Positions 48,651 through 61,990 are shown, counted from the stretch's first letter. The stretch is 64,000 nucleotides of DNA from Arbacia lixula (GCA_963669155.1 OZ022584.1:1291740-1355739); one strand, 5' to 3'. Made by a program: numbers and translations. Notes: generated from the letters alone by a model not told the origin.

Positions 48651-50140
48651 ATGATGTTTGTTCCACAATTGTGTCTATTTTTGTGACAATTGCCAATAAG
48701 TGTGTGGGTGGACTGTATAGAATAATTGGAACAAGGCTAGAAAATTGTTATGTTTTTGAAAAACTGAAATATGCAAAAAAATGTTCTGCCAAATCTGTCT
48801 GAGAAGATAACTCTAGAGAAGCGGTCGTGTGGTCTTTGTACTTCCTGTTCAGGTTGATGACCGATAATGTATTTCAAATTTTGCAACGTACGCCTCCCGT
48901 TATTTTTGCCTCATACATAAAGTCTTTGAACAGCATGAAGAGGTGTTGAAATCCTGTGCAATATGTATCAATCTACACCCATTTTTAAAATGAAAATATT
49001 GTTAATTAGAAGGCCATGAGAAAAAAAATTCCTGTGAGCAAGCATACTGCCAAACATTAATGTGCAATTTGCAATGTACAAATTCGCATTTGTACAGAAT
49101 TATCTAATGACTTATAGTGTTTTTCAGGCCCAACTAAATGATGGGCAGTGTAACTTCATGTAGTTTTTAACAATGTAAATGCAATGTTTTCGAGAAGTAT
49201 CTATTTTTGTAAACTCAAAATTGCATAATGTATGTGTCAATGTCCTGAATAATCGCCATGCGGACATTGAAAATAATCCAATACAAATAAAGGAATTTCA
49301 TATACCATATATATTCTTTATCGTATATGATCCTCGTTTGACTGTACATGTATTACCATTTCTCTAAATCAAGTTCAAAATGTGATTTTCATGTGTACAT
49401 ATCAATTACTGCCAAAAGAGATCATGTTCTCATCATATTGTAAGCTAAATGCCTAGAGTACTAGTACAAGTGTATATATTTTTCACCAATTTCAAATGAA
49501 TTGTGAATTTTGAATACAAAGTGTGAACTTATTTATGTTGGGTAATGCCTGGAACAAATGTCTTTGGAAATGTTTGATTCTCTCAATTTGTTGTGACATA
49601 CTTAGCATAAATGTCTGTTTGTCATAATGCAATGGCGCCATCTGTGTTTGTTGTCTGGGCATGTATTTGTTTTGATGTGGCATTATTTCTCACTTCTGAT
49701 TGGCTAAAGCTCACAGTACAGAACAATGATTCTTCAAAATGACATTTTTGGATAAGTTTCCAGGACAAGAGTAAAGAATATAGAGGATTATCTCATTCCT
49801 TTTCATAAGTATCTGTGCAGGAAGTTTTCATACTATGGTGCAGAATTCAAAAGAAAAGCATATTGCAGAGCGTGGACTAGAGAAACATAATTTTCATATC
49901 AGAAATTACAGGTATTCATATCACAGAAATTAGTACATTATGTATATGCACATTTTATATCGTGTACTCGTAGCAAGTACATCATGATGAACTACCATTT
50001 ACTGAAAAGTTGCCATACCTTTGAAGATGTTACGTAATTGTTTGCAAGAGTTTTGTACATGTACATCAATTTCTAATACTTTATTGTAATGGATTGTATG
50101 ATGAAATGGAAATAAACAGAAGCGATGATTTTGATAAAGG

Positions 50141-53100
50141 AATGTTCTTGTTATTATCATTTGTCTGTAGATAAATTAAATTTTAGATTTCAATAACTAA
50201 TTCTCTTACAGTCTAATCTCACACTTCCCCTCACTCTCTCATCTCTTACATTCCATCTCTATACATCTTATCCTCTCGTCTACCCCCCCCCCCCCCCCCC
50301 TTCTCCTCTTTCTCTCTTTCCCTCAAGAACATGAACACATTTCTGAACAGAGTTCACACAAAGAAATGACAACAGAACTACATCATTTGGGGCAACAATT
50401 ATGTTTACTTCCAACAAGCATGTGAAACTTTGCATATTACAATCTCAAATAATGAAAGTATTTGACTGTTCAGAAAATAAGTTACCACTATTTCATGAAT
50501 ACAATTTAACAGTGCAGGGATCTTCCAATCCTTATCTGTCGTAAGAGTTTTGTTCATAATTATCTCACAAGCCCCCTTCTACTTTCTAATTTCATGAAGA
50601 AGAGGTTGTGAAAAACCTTTCTGTCACCTTTCCCCTGAAATGACTATAATTCTATCAACAAAATCTCACACATATCCATTATGCTTGGTGCTAGGATTAC
50701 TCTACAAAGAAGTCAGCAGTGTGTATATGTACACTTTGTACAGAAAGAGCATGAAATAAGTATTTACACACTACACATTCATAAATCAATGCTTTTGATT
50801 ATCAAAACAAAAGCCAAGTGGATGATTTTGGCAACACACACAATTGTGATAGAAAAACAGAAAGGTGACAACAAAACTCAAACATATTAGGTTCCACAGT
50901 TCTCAATCGCAAGACAGATATTGAACAGACATCATGCTAGAACACGACTCAAGACCACTTAAAGCAATACCAAGAAAAAACATACATGTGGCTGTATTAT
51001 CTGTCTAAAAAGTCACAGTAAATATTCACCAGCTGATATTACAACCCCTGATACAACATCAGTGATATCAAGATGTTATTGTGTGTACTTTTTTCTTCAA
51101 CACCAAAAAGATGTTAGTGTCAGAGTGCTAAAATATATTCGTACGACATGAAATTAAGAAATTTTTCACCCAATTTAATTTCAATTTCCTAATACTTAAC
51201 ATACTTCAATTATGACTGCCACATAAACTGCTAGTCAAATTCTACATTCCAGTCTCATACAATCCAAGAATATCTGATTTCCATTAAAATCCATTAAAAA
51301 TATTTTGGTCCACATCATTTTTATCATTCAATTAAACAACCTATTCATGTTTCCTATTCGTTTCTTGTACATGAAATATGTAGCATGTATATAAACAAGA
51401 GACAAAAAAAACTTCTTTGTTATCCTTTCAAGTTTGCATCATGTAAGAATAATGAGTTTTGTCTCCTTCAATGGCACAGCTACTTCACCCCTACACATGA
51501 TTAGGCAGTCTCTGTCCACTGTACTTCTGCAGTTGCTAAAAAAAAAACCTTAACCTTCTTAGTCCTATTGCCATACATATGTGTAACCAGCCAATGGGAT
51601 TTCCGTAGCTCAGTTATGACAGTGTTAACTTACACCACATGGGAGGACATGTGTCACTCCCTACACATTATCATTTACTCATGCATAGGAAAATTAGGAG
51701 AAAATAGAAAACACTGCTTTTGCTTTTTTTCTCAGAATTTCTGAAGGTTATGCTGCAACCATAATGGCACATACGGTCAAACATATTGCACTGTACCTCT
51801 TTCGTTAACCTCTTCTCTTGAATATCTGAATTGATTTTCCTCTCCTGAATTGCAGGAAAGGTTTTATAAAATTGTTCTTTTTAAAAACAGCACACCCGCT
51901 CTGTTATTGTGTGTGATTTGGGTACAACCAATGAAAAAAATGGATCTGCTATGACAGAAAGTAGACTAGAAATCTGTCCCATTCACATTTTTTTTCAAAT
52001 TTAAAATTTTAATGAATATTTCCTTCAAAGAATCAAGCAGATTAAAGAATGTTATAGAAATGAGCCTTTTTGGCCACAAGATGTGGGGCGTATTTAATGA
52101 GTACCGGTACATGTACTACACAAGCAGTAGCTGATGCGATGCAATATATGGGGGTATGCTTTCCTATTGCTAAAACAAGATTTGTTGCAGCTTTTCATTA
52201 AATCTGCATGTACAAGGGCAAAAACATTTATGCACTTCGGACTTCTACAATGAAACAACATAAAGGTTATGGATGATCTAATATTTTGTGTACATTTGAG
52301 GCGTAGTCTTCAGACTTTGTATTTTCAAAGTACACTGGCGGCAAGTTCTTCACTGGAATGCAGGGGGAGACACATTTAAATGCTTACTGTATTTACACAC
52401 TATACATGAATACAACTCCTATAATGGTATGGATGACGTCTTTCAAGAGAATCTCATCCATTGACTTTGGACATTTGATTTGTTTAATGAATGCCAATGT
52501 GCTGGCCTGAAGTACACTCTGCAAGGGTGGTTTTAGATCACAACACACACACGTCAATTTGTAAGTACAACGGAGACTGCGTTACTCCACGGGCTGCTTT
52601 GGACTTCTTGGTAGTGATAAGCAAGGACTTAGGACATGGTTGGGAATCAAGTGTAGTGGATACTTTGCCTAGACACCAGTGCAAAAAACGCACAACTCGC
52701 CCTAATAAAACCTTGGTGCAATACCTCAAATACCACATCTAGTATTCCTTACCCCTTTCAAGCCAAACTTTCACTGACAGCATACATGTGTGCTTGAACG
52801 AAGAATTGTTTTACAAAGTGCTATCAAAAATGATACAAATCACAGCCCCCTTTGTTTTCTCACAACCATAATAATTACATGCCGTTGGTTTGCGTGTGCA
52901 GCATTCATCTTGGGTTTGCCAGAAGCTATAGAAGATTTCTTTGCAGAAAAATAACAGAGAACGCAAGAATTGCACTGGACATGCAAAAACGTGATGTATA
53001 AATGCCGCAAATCCAATGTAACGCAGAGACGAGCACAGTATACAAGAATCGGCATTGATAACCTTAATACTTTACATATATATTTGTACACCACATCCCT

Positions 53101-55846
53101 TCATCTTTCCTAACCCCACCCCACCCAACCCACCCTTCTCCTGTGGAGCCGCTGTGAATAAGCACTAACCCGTCTCAATACATGTCATACAAAAATATAC
53201 AATCAAGTTTGCCACTACACTTCCCATAGGCAAGCTAGTGAAATGTTCTAGTCAAATACATATTACAGACTATTCTTCGCAACATCATACATATACGGCA
53301 ATGACTGTAATAACAGGATGACCACCATAGAGAGAACAAGTAGCACTAATGTAGAGACCACTTTATAAAGCATTCACTAGACCAATCCTAAAATAATATT
53401 AAGCAGTGAGAGATAGAGCATGCTTTAACGTGTCTTGAAATTACGCACACATATTTTCCAACTTTAAATCCAGTGAAATATGTGGGGTGAAATACCCAAA
53501 CTAATCAATATAACAACTTGCCTGGAAATTGTCATATGGATGTTCATTTAAGTGAAACATTATACACCGGCTTGTACAAATGAGGTGATTTCATCCCGGT
53601 TATCTTTCAACAGAGGGTACTGTGTCTGCATTACTCTTAATAAATTGTATTTTTTTTTATAATAAACCAATTTGAAAGTACATGATAGGTATTAATTTGC
53701 ATATCCATCCTCATTTGCCATTTGTTGTCTGAAAACTAATATCAATAAATGCACTTGAATCATTTGGAATATGAATACTCAAAGGTTCAAATGCAGCAAT
53801 ATTAATCATTTGCAGAGTTGGTAACCAATCACACAGGTAGTGATTTGAACACAAAGTTTGAAGTACAAATGTTCCGAACACATTGCTCTGGACAAAATTT
53901 CTACCTTTCACTGAAAATGTTGGGTGCAAACAGCCTTTGCTGTGTGCAGTTAATTAAATGTTGTGCCCTAATCTCATGGTAGGACCCATGTACAATGCCA
54001 CCAGGGGTCAATTCCTGAATCAATTTGTTATAACAAACCTACGAGTAAGTCTGAAAGACTGGAGAACTACACCATGTTGCGGCTGAATTTTCAGTCATAA
54101 GTGCCGTGACGATAGCTACCACACTCATTCCGCTGTTTCCACAGTGTAGTTAGAATTGGTGTTTACATGACTACAAATCTGTATGAACTAACATGGGTCT
54201 CATGAATACGAATAGAGCTTTTCACAGGCAACCTTGATTTCTTTACATTACATGAATCCTTGGTATGAGTCTCTCACAATGACTTTTTTCTTCGTTCCTA
54301 AACTTATGAAAGAACTTACGCGCATGTCTTATAAAAAAAAAAACACACAAGTCTGTCACAGTGAACTTGCAAGCTTAAGTACATGTACAATATTTTCTCA
54401 CCAGATTGATGACCCAAATTTACAGCTTTGCTAAATATACCACAGCGTTCCAAAGTATGATACATGAAAGTGAACACTATATTGCAATCTCAATAAACAT
54501 TCATAAATATTTTGATAAGAAGCGCACATGCAAAGACGTAAACTAGCATAACGACAATATAAACACAAACAAACAACGAAGTGGAAGTGCTAAATTATGA
54601 CAATTATTTTTTTGTAGCTCACGTAAATTCAATCACTCCTACCCATCACGCAATCTCATGATCAGGTGCTATTCATTATGTCACATGATGATAGATTTGC
54701 CCGTACAAGCCAGGCAGCGCTCAATCACTGTGAAATGATTATATGCATAATAATTCCACTGTTACTCAGTCAACATGAGTTTCAATATTTCACATTGACA
54801 GGGAGAGAGAGAGAGAGTGAGAGAGCAAGACATAGCATACATGTAGTACAGGTGGGCGGTGAAAACTTATATCACTGCTTACCTCATGCTTAAAATAGCT
54901 CATGATCAATGACCATCTTCCCAGTTCCCCAAGTACAACTACACAATACTCATGCATCTACCATAGCTTCAAATACTGCATGCCATGATTGCTTTGTAGT
55001 TTTCTCAAAACGGATTTCATCTACTACACCCTCTCTCAAAGTCATAAAAAAAAAAGGAGAGCCACAAAATGTCCTTGATCTGTACAATAGAGAGCCGCGA
55101 CTCAATGGGCTTCCAACTTCTGCACACAGTGAAATACAAAGAGTGATAAGTGAGGTGTATTGCCTTGTGATACAACGTGGGTCAAACTATGTACGGGGTG
55201 TCTCCTCTCAAAGCAAGACTGAAGATCAACAGCCCCATTGGAACAGACAAGGAGAATATCTCCCTTGCTGTTTTTATCTTCCTCTCTCATTAATAAATAT
55301 ACCAAAATATACAGGTCACGACGTCAGACACAGCCCCGCACCAATCAGACAATATCATTTTATCCGTGAATATAAACAAAGAGATGAAATGAAATTTGGA
55401 TACAATTATGTTCAAGCCAGTGATTTGAGGTAAATCTGTTTTACAAAAAAAAACACCTCTCACACTAACAAAATCTTTGGTGAATGTCTTTTATACAATA
55501 TACGAGAGACGTTTGAGTGAGGTGACGGGAAGGTGTTCCATGCGTGACACCTACCACCCAAAAGAGAAAACGATGTCACAGAGTGGGCTAGTGTCTGTAA
55601 TGAGTTACGACCTGCAAAATGGTGATGTGACGTGAGTCGTGGTAGAAAGCAAGAGTGGCGACTCAATGTCTGTTCCAATGGCAAAGCTTATACATCTAGA
55701 GACAACCCCCGGACGGGTCCGTCTCTCAACGACCCAACACACAACCTCAAAAAATGCACCAGTACCATACTCTGATAGGAGACGGCCTTACCCTCCGACA
55801 ACACACCCACACACACACAGACGGACAGACAGACCACCAGTCACAC
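50141..55846. other. Gene-poor stretch, probably CSNK1A1 3' UTR in its right part
   Basis: No gene recognised on either strand. C-run at 50283-50300. ATTAAA poly(A) signals for a minus-strand transcript are possible near 52104 and 51174, so a long 3' UTR for CSNK1A1 is plausible. The 174-codon plus-strand frame at 54909-55433 is treated under findings. Confidence 0.45.
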
Positions 55847-56161
55847 TCAGGGCTTGCTCTTCTTGCTTTCAGACATGCGCTGGAGGTGGCGGTAGTGGTG
55901 GTTGGCGTGCTGCATCTGGTCATGAGGGGTCTGGGCGGGGGTGAAGTGGTTAGCAGATGCCTTGCTGCCATTGTTGAGGGCTGCGGCCTGGCTGGCTGCC
56001 TTCTGCTTCAGCATCGTCCAGTCAAAGATGTAGTCGTACTGGTAGTTGAGGGTGCGGAACAGGATGCGGAACAGCTGGCGCAGGTACATGTAGTCCGGCG
56101 CCTCCTCAAACTTCATGTTCCTGCAGTATTTCAGGTACATTGCGAATTCTGCTGGGAAGCT
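55847..56161 (-). CDS. CSNK1A1: Casein kinase 1 alpha, last coding exon
   Basis: Encodes 104 residues and a TGA stop. It begins [20 protein letters not shown] and goes on [20 protein letters not shown], then [20 protein letters not shown]. This is the C-lobe end of CK1 alpha, nearly identical to the human sequence up to TMLKQKAA. The tail after that is His/Gln/Asn-rich and ends SESKKSKP; it differs from the human tail, as expected for this variable part. Acceptor tccatcacag precedes it in phase 0. The kinase is a soluble Ser/Thr enzyme that phosphorylates beta-catenin and other primed substrates. Confidence 0.96.
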   Translation of the reverse strand, partial: SFPAEFAMYLKYCRNMKFEEAPDYMYLRQLFRILFRTLNYQYDYIFDWTMLKQKAASQAAALNNGSKASANHFTPAQTPHDQMQHANHHYRHLQRMSESKKSKP

Positions 56162-56245
56162 CTGTGATGGAGACAAAAAGATAACATGATGATACACACA
56201 TTAGCTGCAGTTCTAATGGGGAATTTGAATTAGAGAAGCTCTGTG

Positions 56246-56493
56246 AAGCAAACAAACAAATAAATCATGATATCTTAGATCCTTTGCTCAAAGATTTAAA
56301 TGTTTTTACAGTAAGACAATAGACACAATGATCTATGTTTTGCTGGTATTCTTTGCAGTAATAAGATTGATTGATCAATCTGTTACAAAAATAAGCACAG
56401 AAAAACAGGATCAGACAGGGACTTGAGCCTGCATCTACTGCTTGCCAGGCAGTGACACTATCCACCAGGCTACCGCTTGGCAACCAATACACA
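56246..56493 (-). mobile_element. tRNA-derived SINE
   Basis: On the minus strand the head reads ggttgccaagcggtagcctg and onward. An A-box-like TAGCCTGGTGG lies at 56462-56472 and a B-box-like GGCTCAAGTCC at 56419-56429. Their distance is that of a tRNA. The body continues to a tail rich in TTTG near 56250. It is not a working tRNA gene: the acceptor ends do not pair well and a long unrelated body follows. Target-site repeats are not clear. Confidence 0.75.
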
Positions 56494-56583
56494 AGGCTTC
56501 CATTTCTTGTCCATATTTTTATTCATAAACCCTCAATAGGATAGGTGTTCATCAGAGAATTTCATATTTTGTGGAGCAAACAA

Positions 56584-56740
56584 GGCCCCATAACATAAAG
56601 GTTTGCAATCAACCGCAAAATGGCTATGGCCAATCACCACCATTGTTACATGCGCTATTTGTTCAAAAGACTGACCAGTAACCAATCAGAAATTTGTCTT
56701 TCAAATTTGCAATTGATCACAAACATTTATTTTACGGGGC
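56584..56740. repeat. Palindromic element, family F copy 1
   Basis: ggccccataacataaaggtt and the inverted aaacatttattttacggggc form the ends, with tttgcaatcaac and gcaattgatcacaaa next. The middle (tgcgctatttgttcaaaaga, accagtaaccaatcag) is shared with 57085-57241. Confidence 0.9.
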
Positions 56741-56791
56741 ACAAAAAATCTATATCCCCAGCTCCACCCATGTATCCATCTGTCTGCTCAC

Positions 56792-56945
56792 CTTGCACAG
56801 AGCTTCTGGAGAGGTGGACAGCTTCTTCTCACTGATCTTCTCATACTTCTGCTTCTTGGTGGCCGCCTTGAGGCCCTGCCAGGGCAGACTTCTCCTGTTG
56901 AAGTACATCATCACATAGCCCAGTGACTCGAGGTCGTCTCTCCGC
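56792..56945 (-). CDS. CSNK1A1: Casein kinase 1 alpha, second-last coding exon
   Basis: Encodes [20 protein letters not shown], then [20 protein letters not shown] and [11 protein letters not shown], 51 residues. The first base completes an Ala codon split by the intron (phase 2 in, phase 0 out), 154 bases. It matches the C-lobe of CK1 alpha ([27 protein letters not shown]) including the [13 protein letters not shown] basic segment that belongs to the substrate or phosphate-recognition region of the family. Acceptor ccttgcag and donor gtgagc are good. The exon is bracketed by two family F palindromic elements. Confidence 0.97.
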
Positions 56946-58092
56946 CTGCAAGGTAGACAATGAAGCACATTTGTGATTTCAATCATTCTACTCTCAACAC
57001 AACACAATTTTTTCATGATTCTTTAAGGGCCAAGAAAGGGGCTGGAAAAATGACATCCCCTACTTGCACAAATCCTATGACCTGAACTCCATAACATAAA
57101 GATTTGCAATTTACCGCGAAATGGCAATAGCCAATCAACACTGTTTTTACATGCGCTATTTGTTCAAAAGAATGACCAGTAACCAATCAGAACTTGTCTT
57201 TCAAATTTGCAATTGATCGCAAACCTTTATGTTGCGGGGCCCAGGGCCTACGAATGAGCCGGTAGCAGCCATGCAAAAGGTGCAAAATCGTTTTTTTAAA
57301 TGTACAAGCTAAATCAAGCACACATTTTTTTCCCTTAAAACCATGGTGTAAATCTAAAAGCACTATGTAAATTCAGGCCTATACGATTTGGCTATTCCTT
57401 ACTCACTACTACTCTCATACAATATCTTACAATGTTTCATATCATAATCTATCCATGTAGATTTTCTTAACTTATTGTTTTGACATTTCAGTTTAGAGTC
57501 AATTGATTTGAATCAAAAATTTAAATGAGGACTAATGTTCCAACTATTGACACATTTTTACCATCTGCAAAACTGCTATCAGTATATCAACAGCAGCAAA
57601 TACTTTGTCCACACCTGTCAAGAAAAACATCAAATTACCATACCATATGTTCAAACACTTAAAAATCATAATTCCGAGCACTAAATCCAGATTATCAACC
57701 TTTATGGGTGGCACCATTTGTCAGCAAGGATGTACTTTACAGATGTTATTGTGTGGTCAACAGTACATGATGAAGCCAAACCCAGAGAGAATCATTTGAA
57801 TCTATACAGCAAGATTGCAGCATTTGAAACAAAAATAACTCCCTCATAAAGGGTCTGATTTTTCTCCAACTTGTTCTGTTTGTGTGTCTCTAAATTGTCT
57901 ACTTTCATTTAATTCAATCTATTCCCAGGGTTGCCCTTCCCATGCAATTTGTTTTTCTGTTTTGAACTTTTCCTCCTGCAGACATCCAGGCTGTTTCTAT
58001 GGGATTCACATGCAATACTGGTTGAAACAACATGTGACTATGGAGCAAGAAGAGTTAACGACTACTGAGAAGGAATGTTTGGAAATACTTAC
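56946..58092 (-). other. CSNK1A1 intron
   Basis: gtaagt to ccttgcag. Contains the family F element copy 2 at 57085-57241. The rest is AT-rich with no recognised feature. Confidence 0.9.
57085..57241. repeat. Palindromic element, family F copy 2
   Basis: ctccataacataaagatttg and the inverted aaacctttatgttgcggggc form the ends. It agrees with copy 1 over most of its length and lies in the same orientation. Confidence 0.9.
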
Positions 58093-58232
58093 GCCTGCTC
58101 AATGCCCTGGTGTGCGTTGATGCTGGCGTATCTGGCTGTCCCGGTGAGATTCTTGTCGTCTTTGTACGGAATGTGCTGCCTTGTCCTGCTATCCCGGTAC
58201 TTCTTGGCGAGACCAAAGTCGATGATGAAAAC
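58093..58232 (-). CDS. CSNK1A1: Casein kinase 1 alpha, activation-loop exon
   Basis: 140 bases encode [20 protein letters not shown], then [20 protein letters not shown] and HQGIEQ plus two bases of the next codon. It carries the DFG metal-binding motif and the CK1-specific activation and catalytic block ([14 protein letters not shown]) that replaces the APE motif of other kinases. Acceptor ccgcccag, donor gtaagt. In vertebrates an alternative nuclear-signal insert (CK1 alpha L) is spliced in just before this exon. I saw no such exon in the 4.1-kb intron upstream. Confidence 0.97.
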
Positions 58233-58323
58233 CTGGGCGGAGAACAGACACATGTGCAATCAGGATAACTTTCTCATTACTGATTCATGTAGCATGGAAA
58301 TGTGTGGTAAGCCAATGGGTTTA

Positions 58324-58480
58324 GGTCCTGTTGCATAAAACTTGCCATTAATGGGAACTTTGCTCCCAATGGAAACTTTGATGGAAACCTTGAATTTTAT
58401 TGGCTGTCTAGTCATGTTACTATGGTAGTTACCATTGATGGCAGAGTTACCATTAATGGTAAGCTTTATGCAACAGAGCC
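58324..58480. repeat. Palindromic MITE-like element, family A copy 3
   Basis: ggtcctgttgcataaaactt and the inverted aagctttatgcaacagagcc form the ends, with the shared centre aaccttgaattttattggct. Same plan as 5069-5222 and 7730-7886. Confidence 0.9.
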
Positions 58481-58554
58481 CTGGTAATGTAAAGGGTTTA
58501 CAGAGTATTTCAGGGGGGAAAGAAAACTCAACTGATGTAGTTTTTATCAAACCT

Positions 58555-58717
58555 GGGCCAAGTTGCATATAGGTATGCAATTATTGTAACTTCCCATCAA
58601 TGGTAACTACCATGGCAACAGATGTAATAATGAGAGTTCATTGGATGTTGCCATGGCAGTTACCATCGATGATAAGTTACAATAATTGAAAAGCTACATG
58701 TATGTGCAACATAGCCC
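58555..58717. repeat. Palindromic element related to family A
   Basis: Outer ends gggccaagttgcatatagg and the inverted tatgtgcaacatagccct. Inner arms caattattgtaactt and aagttacaataattg, then ggtaactaccatggcaac facing gttgccatggcagttacc. It lies 74 bases from the family A copy but is a distinct subfamily. Confidence 0.8.
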
Positions 58718-59109
58718 TAGTGCCTAGAAATCGGGGATGCCTCTAGTACATGTGCAGTGTAAATGTACAATGTACATGTATGTACTTAAGTTTTCATGTC
58801 TAAAAATGACTGAGACTGACCCTGTTCTAAACAAACAGATCAAATCTGAAATACACCTTGTATAGGCAAATCATTATGCCCCAGAGCATTCGCTAGATTC
58901 AGTATTTTGCATGAAACTGGATTACATACATGTACACGTACACTGTATAGTGTACTATTTTGAACAACACCTGTATTACAAGACTACATGTACACCCTCA
59001 GCTTGTGTTTATGTGCACGTCTGCATGCATGCAAACAGGGGTCAATGGTGGTAGCATGGAGAGATTTCATAATGTCAGTTTTCTCGCCTCACATGACTTG
59101 CCGCCTGCC

Positions 59110-59160
59110 TGACTGCCTGACTGACTGACTGACTGACTGACTGACTGACAGACAGACTGC
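59110..59160. repeat. (CTGA)n tetranucleotide run
   Basis: About eight CTGA units at 59117-59149, flanked by diverged CTGC units. A (CA)n run follows at 59328-59362. Confidence 0.9.
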
Positions 59161-59328
59161 CTGCCTGAATGTGGAGGAAAGGAAGGGCTTGTCTTGAGAC
59201 CAGACAAGATTTCCTTCTGGCCTCATTCATTAGGCTACGTGATGAGCCACACATATATCACGGTCATCACCCGACCATGATCAGCTGGGTACATCAGCAA
59301 TGCATACACTAGATTATGGTGTATTCAA

Positions 59329-59360
<32 letters not shown>

Positions 59361-61462
59361 ACTCAAGTACAATGTACATGTAATGAAGTGTGCACCTTCA
59401 GGTACATGTACAGTACAAGTGTACATGTATATACACAAAAAATATAAAAAGAATTGCACAAAGTGTGCATGTATGCATGCATGCATCTTTCTATAAGTAG
59501 GTACATGCACATATGTGTACAGTGTACATATATATGCATACATTCTGGGCACAAACATTGGAAATGACTGATGACAGTACATTTAAATAGCATTGCTTTC
59601 TTTTTGATTGGTAGATCACGTATACATGTATTTGAATATGATGCAGATTCACACTAATTACAGTAGCTACTAAAATCCATAATTTACTATAATGTAAATT
59701 GTGTAAGTGTGGAAATAGCATTTCTACATGTTTTAAGACATGCAGGGTAGCATGCATACCCATACACCTAAATGTTAATTTACCTGCTTTACATGAATGT
59801 AAAACAATGGCCAAGCATCATATATATTGCAATTTACACACTACTAGTCTTCAGTCAAAACAAAACAGATCCCTGCGTGACTACCGATATCGCTTTGAAA
59901 TTTCAGACATTTACTTATTTTTATAGAACTTGCAATCTTTGAAAGAGAATATGAGTAGGTTACATAATTATTTAACATACTGGTCCTAGTATGAAACAGA
60001 AGGTATTTATTTTAGTGCGGGAATGAGCGTGCATCTTCATATTTTGTACTCATGAATACTGGGCAAGGTCAGTGCTACATGTACATGTACATGCACAGTA
60101 CAGTACAGTGATACAGTGATACAGTGATACATGGATACATGATACGATACCTACATTTTGGACATGTACCTCTTACATGTATCTGTCACTTTGATAAAAA
60201 AATCTTATCAGTCAATTGTCCTGTCACATACCATCATTATACCAATTCGTAATCAAAATATAAACAGACTTTAACACATGCATGGATCTCATCATCATAG
60301 TCTATTAGTGTACAGTACATCTGTGCATTATTCCAGATGTTCCATTGGTTTTCCAAACAAATGTCGGGTGTTAAAGGAAGAGCTGCGTTTTTAATCGAGA
60401 AGAGAGTCCACTGAACCTGGCTACACAGGAAACATTTATTCAGGAAAATACAGGATATATATTTTCCATGCGCACATGTAAGAAATCCCCTTTCCATATT
60501 ACTGAATTTAATAGCACTGAATGTAAATGTGCATAAATTGGCAATATGGAGATATCGATTTGTATAGTTAAAATGGATATAAACAGTGTGTACAATTTCT
60601 CCTACATGTAGATCATATTTATAAAGTACATGACACCACTGTGATTTTGTCTTCATCTGTTACAAAAAAATAACCATGAAACATGCGTTTACCCTGCCAT
60701 GAGATACATGTACATGCATGTACTTGTTTAATCACTTTTAGAGATTGCATAATGATCAATACGTACTACACGGTACACATGAATGCACATGTAACTGGTT
60801 ACTAAAAGATCATGCATGTGTACATTGAAATTCCGGGATACAGATTTTCTGGTCCAAAACATTGACAAAATATGTAACAGTCTAGGATCCACATTCAAGA
60901 ATGTGCCTGAAAAGTGGTTTCCCAATTGGTCATGCTACGGTAAGTGTTTCCTAAGAAAAACAAATGTATTTTCAAGGAATTTTCAAGGTTATTGGTTAGC
61001 AAACTATGTAGACAACCATAAATATCCTTTATTTTTTCATTGTTCATCATGTTCTGTTCTGTTTGTAGACACATGAAAGAAAGTGTAGCTCCTTTCACAG
61101 GGAAAAAAATAAATAATTTTGTAAAAAAAAAAAAAAACACGGAAAATGGACAAAAATACTGTACAAGAACTGCCCTTCCAATAATTTTTATGGAAACTAA
61201 TTTTGATGAATTACATTTAAAGAAAACCACTTAACCAGTCAGCCCTATGTGATGCCTAAAGAGTGTAGCATTGTGTATCTCAACACTACCTGAATATGAA
61301 TTTGTCCAACTCATGTAAGATTCTAGCCTAGAATGGCTATTTCTGTTTTCCTGCACTCCATGAACAACCACAACTGTATGGAGCTTCAGTAGGACCCAGA
61401 GGCTATAACAACCTCCCCACTCCCCCACCCCCCCCCCCCTTCCTCTCCCTCTATCTATCTAT

Positions 61463-61926
61463 GACCCCGGTTACACCGAAAGTCAAAAGTGTTCTGAGAA
61501 CGGTCTCAGAACGGTTCACCTTCGGTGTAACCACAACAGCCGACCCAAAAGTGGTCCAAAAGCGTTCCGAAAGCGTTTTTGTCGGACCACCTCCAGAGGT
61601 AGTCTGAGACCGTTCTGAGACCGTTTCGAACGCGGTGTAACCACACAAGCGTTCCGAAACTGGTCCACCACAGGAAGTGACGCACATGAGTAAACATGCA
61701 AACTGCGTAAATGCCCCGCCACGGAGAGCGCGCTTGCGGGAAATACGATTTGACCTTTGACCACAGACCGGGCGTGGCTAATCGTTGCTCATGGATACCG
61801 GTGCTCTCCAGATCATGATTCGGCTCGCGTGCACTGCGGTGTAACCACTCCAGTGAAGATTCCGTAACCGTTCTGAGACCGTTCTGAGACCGTTCTCAGA
61901 ACGGTTATCGCGGTGTAACCGGGGCC
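61463..61926. repeat. 464-bp palindromic element inside a CT array
   Basis: Ends gaccccggttacaccg and the inverted cggtgtaaccggggcc. Inside are several gttctgaga and tctcagaac pieces and internal ggtgtaaccac copies. It sits between CTAT/CT repeats with TAT on both sides, which could be a 3-bp target duplication. Long form but no coding capacity. Confidence 0.85.
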
Positions 61927-61928
61927 TA

Positions 61929-61986
<58 letters not shown>

Positions 61987-61990
61987 ACTC

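Larger units (their letters stand above)
47618..50140 (+). other. Probable POLL 3' UTR and flank
   Basis: No coding frame recognised. Poly(A) signals AATAAA occur at 49286 and 50111. The second has a T/G-rich region after it and is a good candidate end. If so, the UTR is about 2.5 kb and contains the palindromic elements at 47722-48078 and 48387-48650. Confidence 0.5.
56162..56791 (-). other. CSNK1A1 intron with SINE and palindromic element
   Basis: Bounded by gtgagc and cacag. Contains the tRNA-derived SINE at 56246-56493 and a family F palindromic element at 56584-56740. Confidence 0.9.

Noticed and set aside
56418-56492. Possible tRNA gene on the minus strand
   Set aside because: A and B boxes are present, but the ends do not pair as an acceptor stem and a SINE-like body follows.
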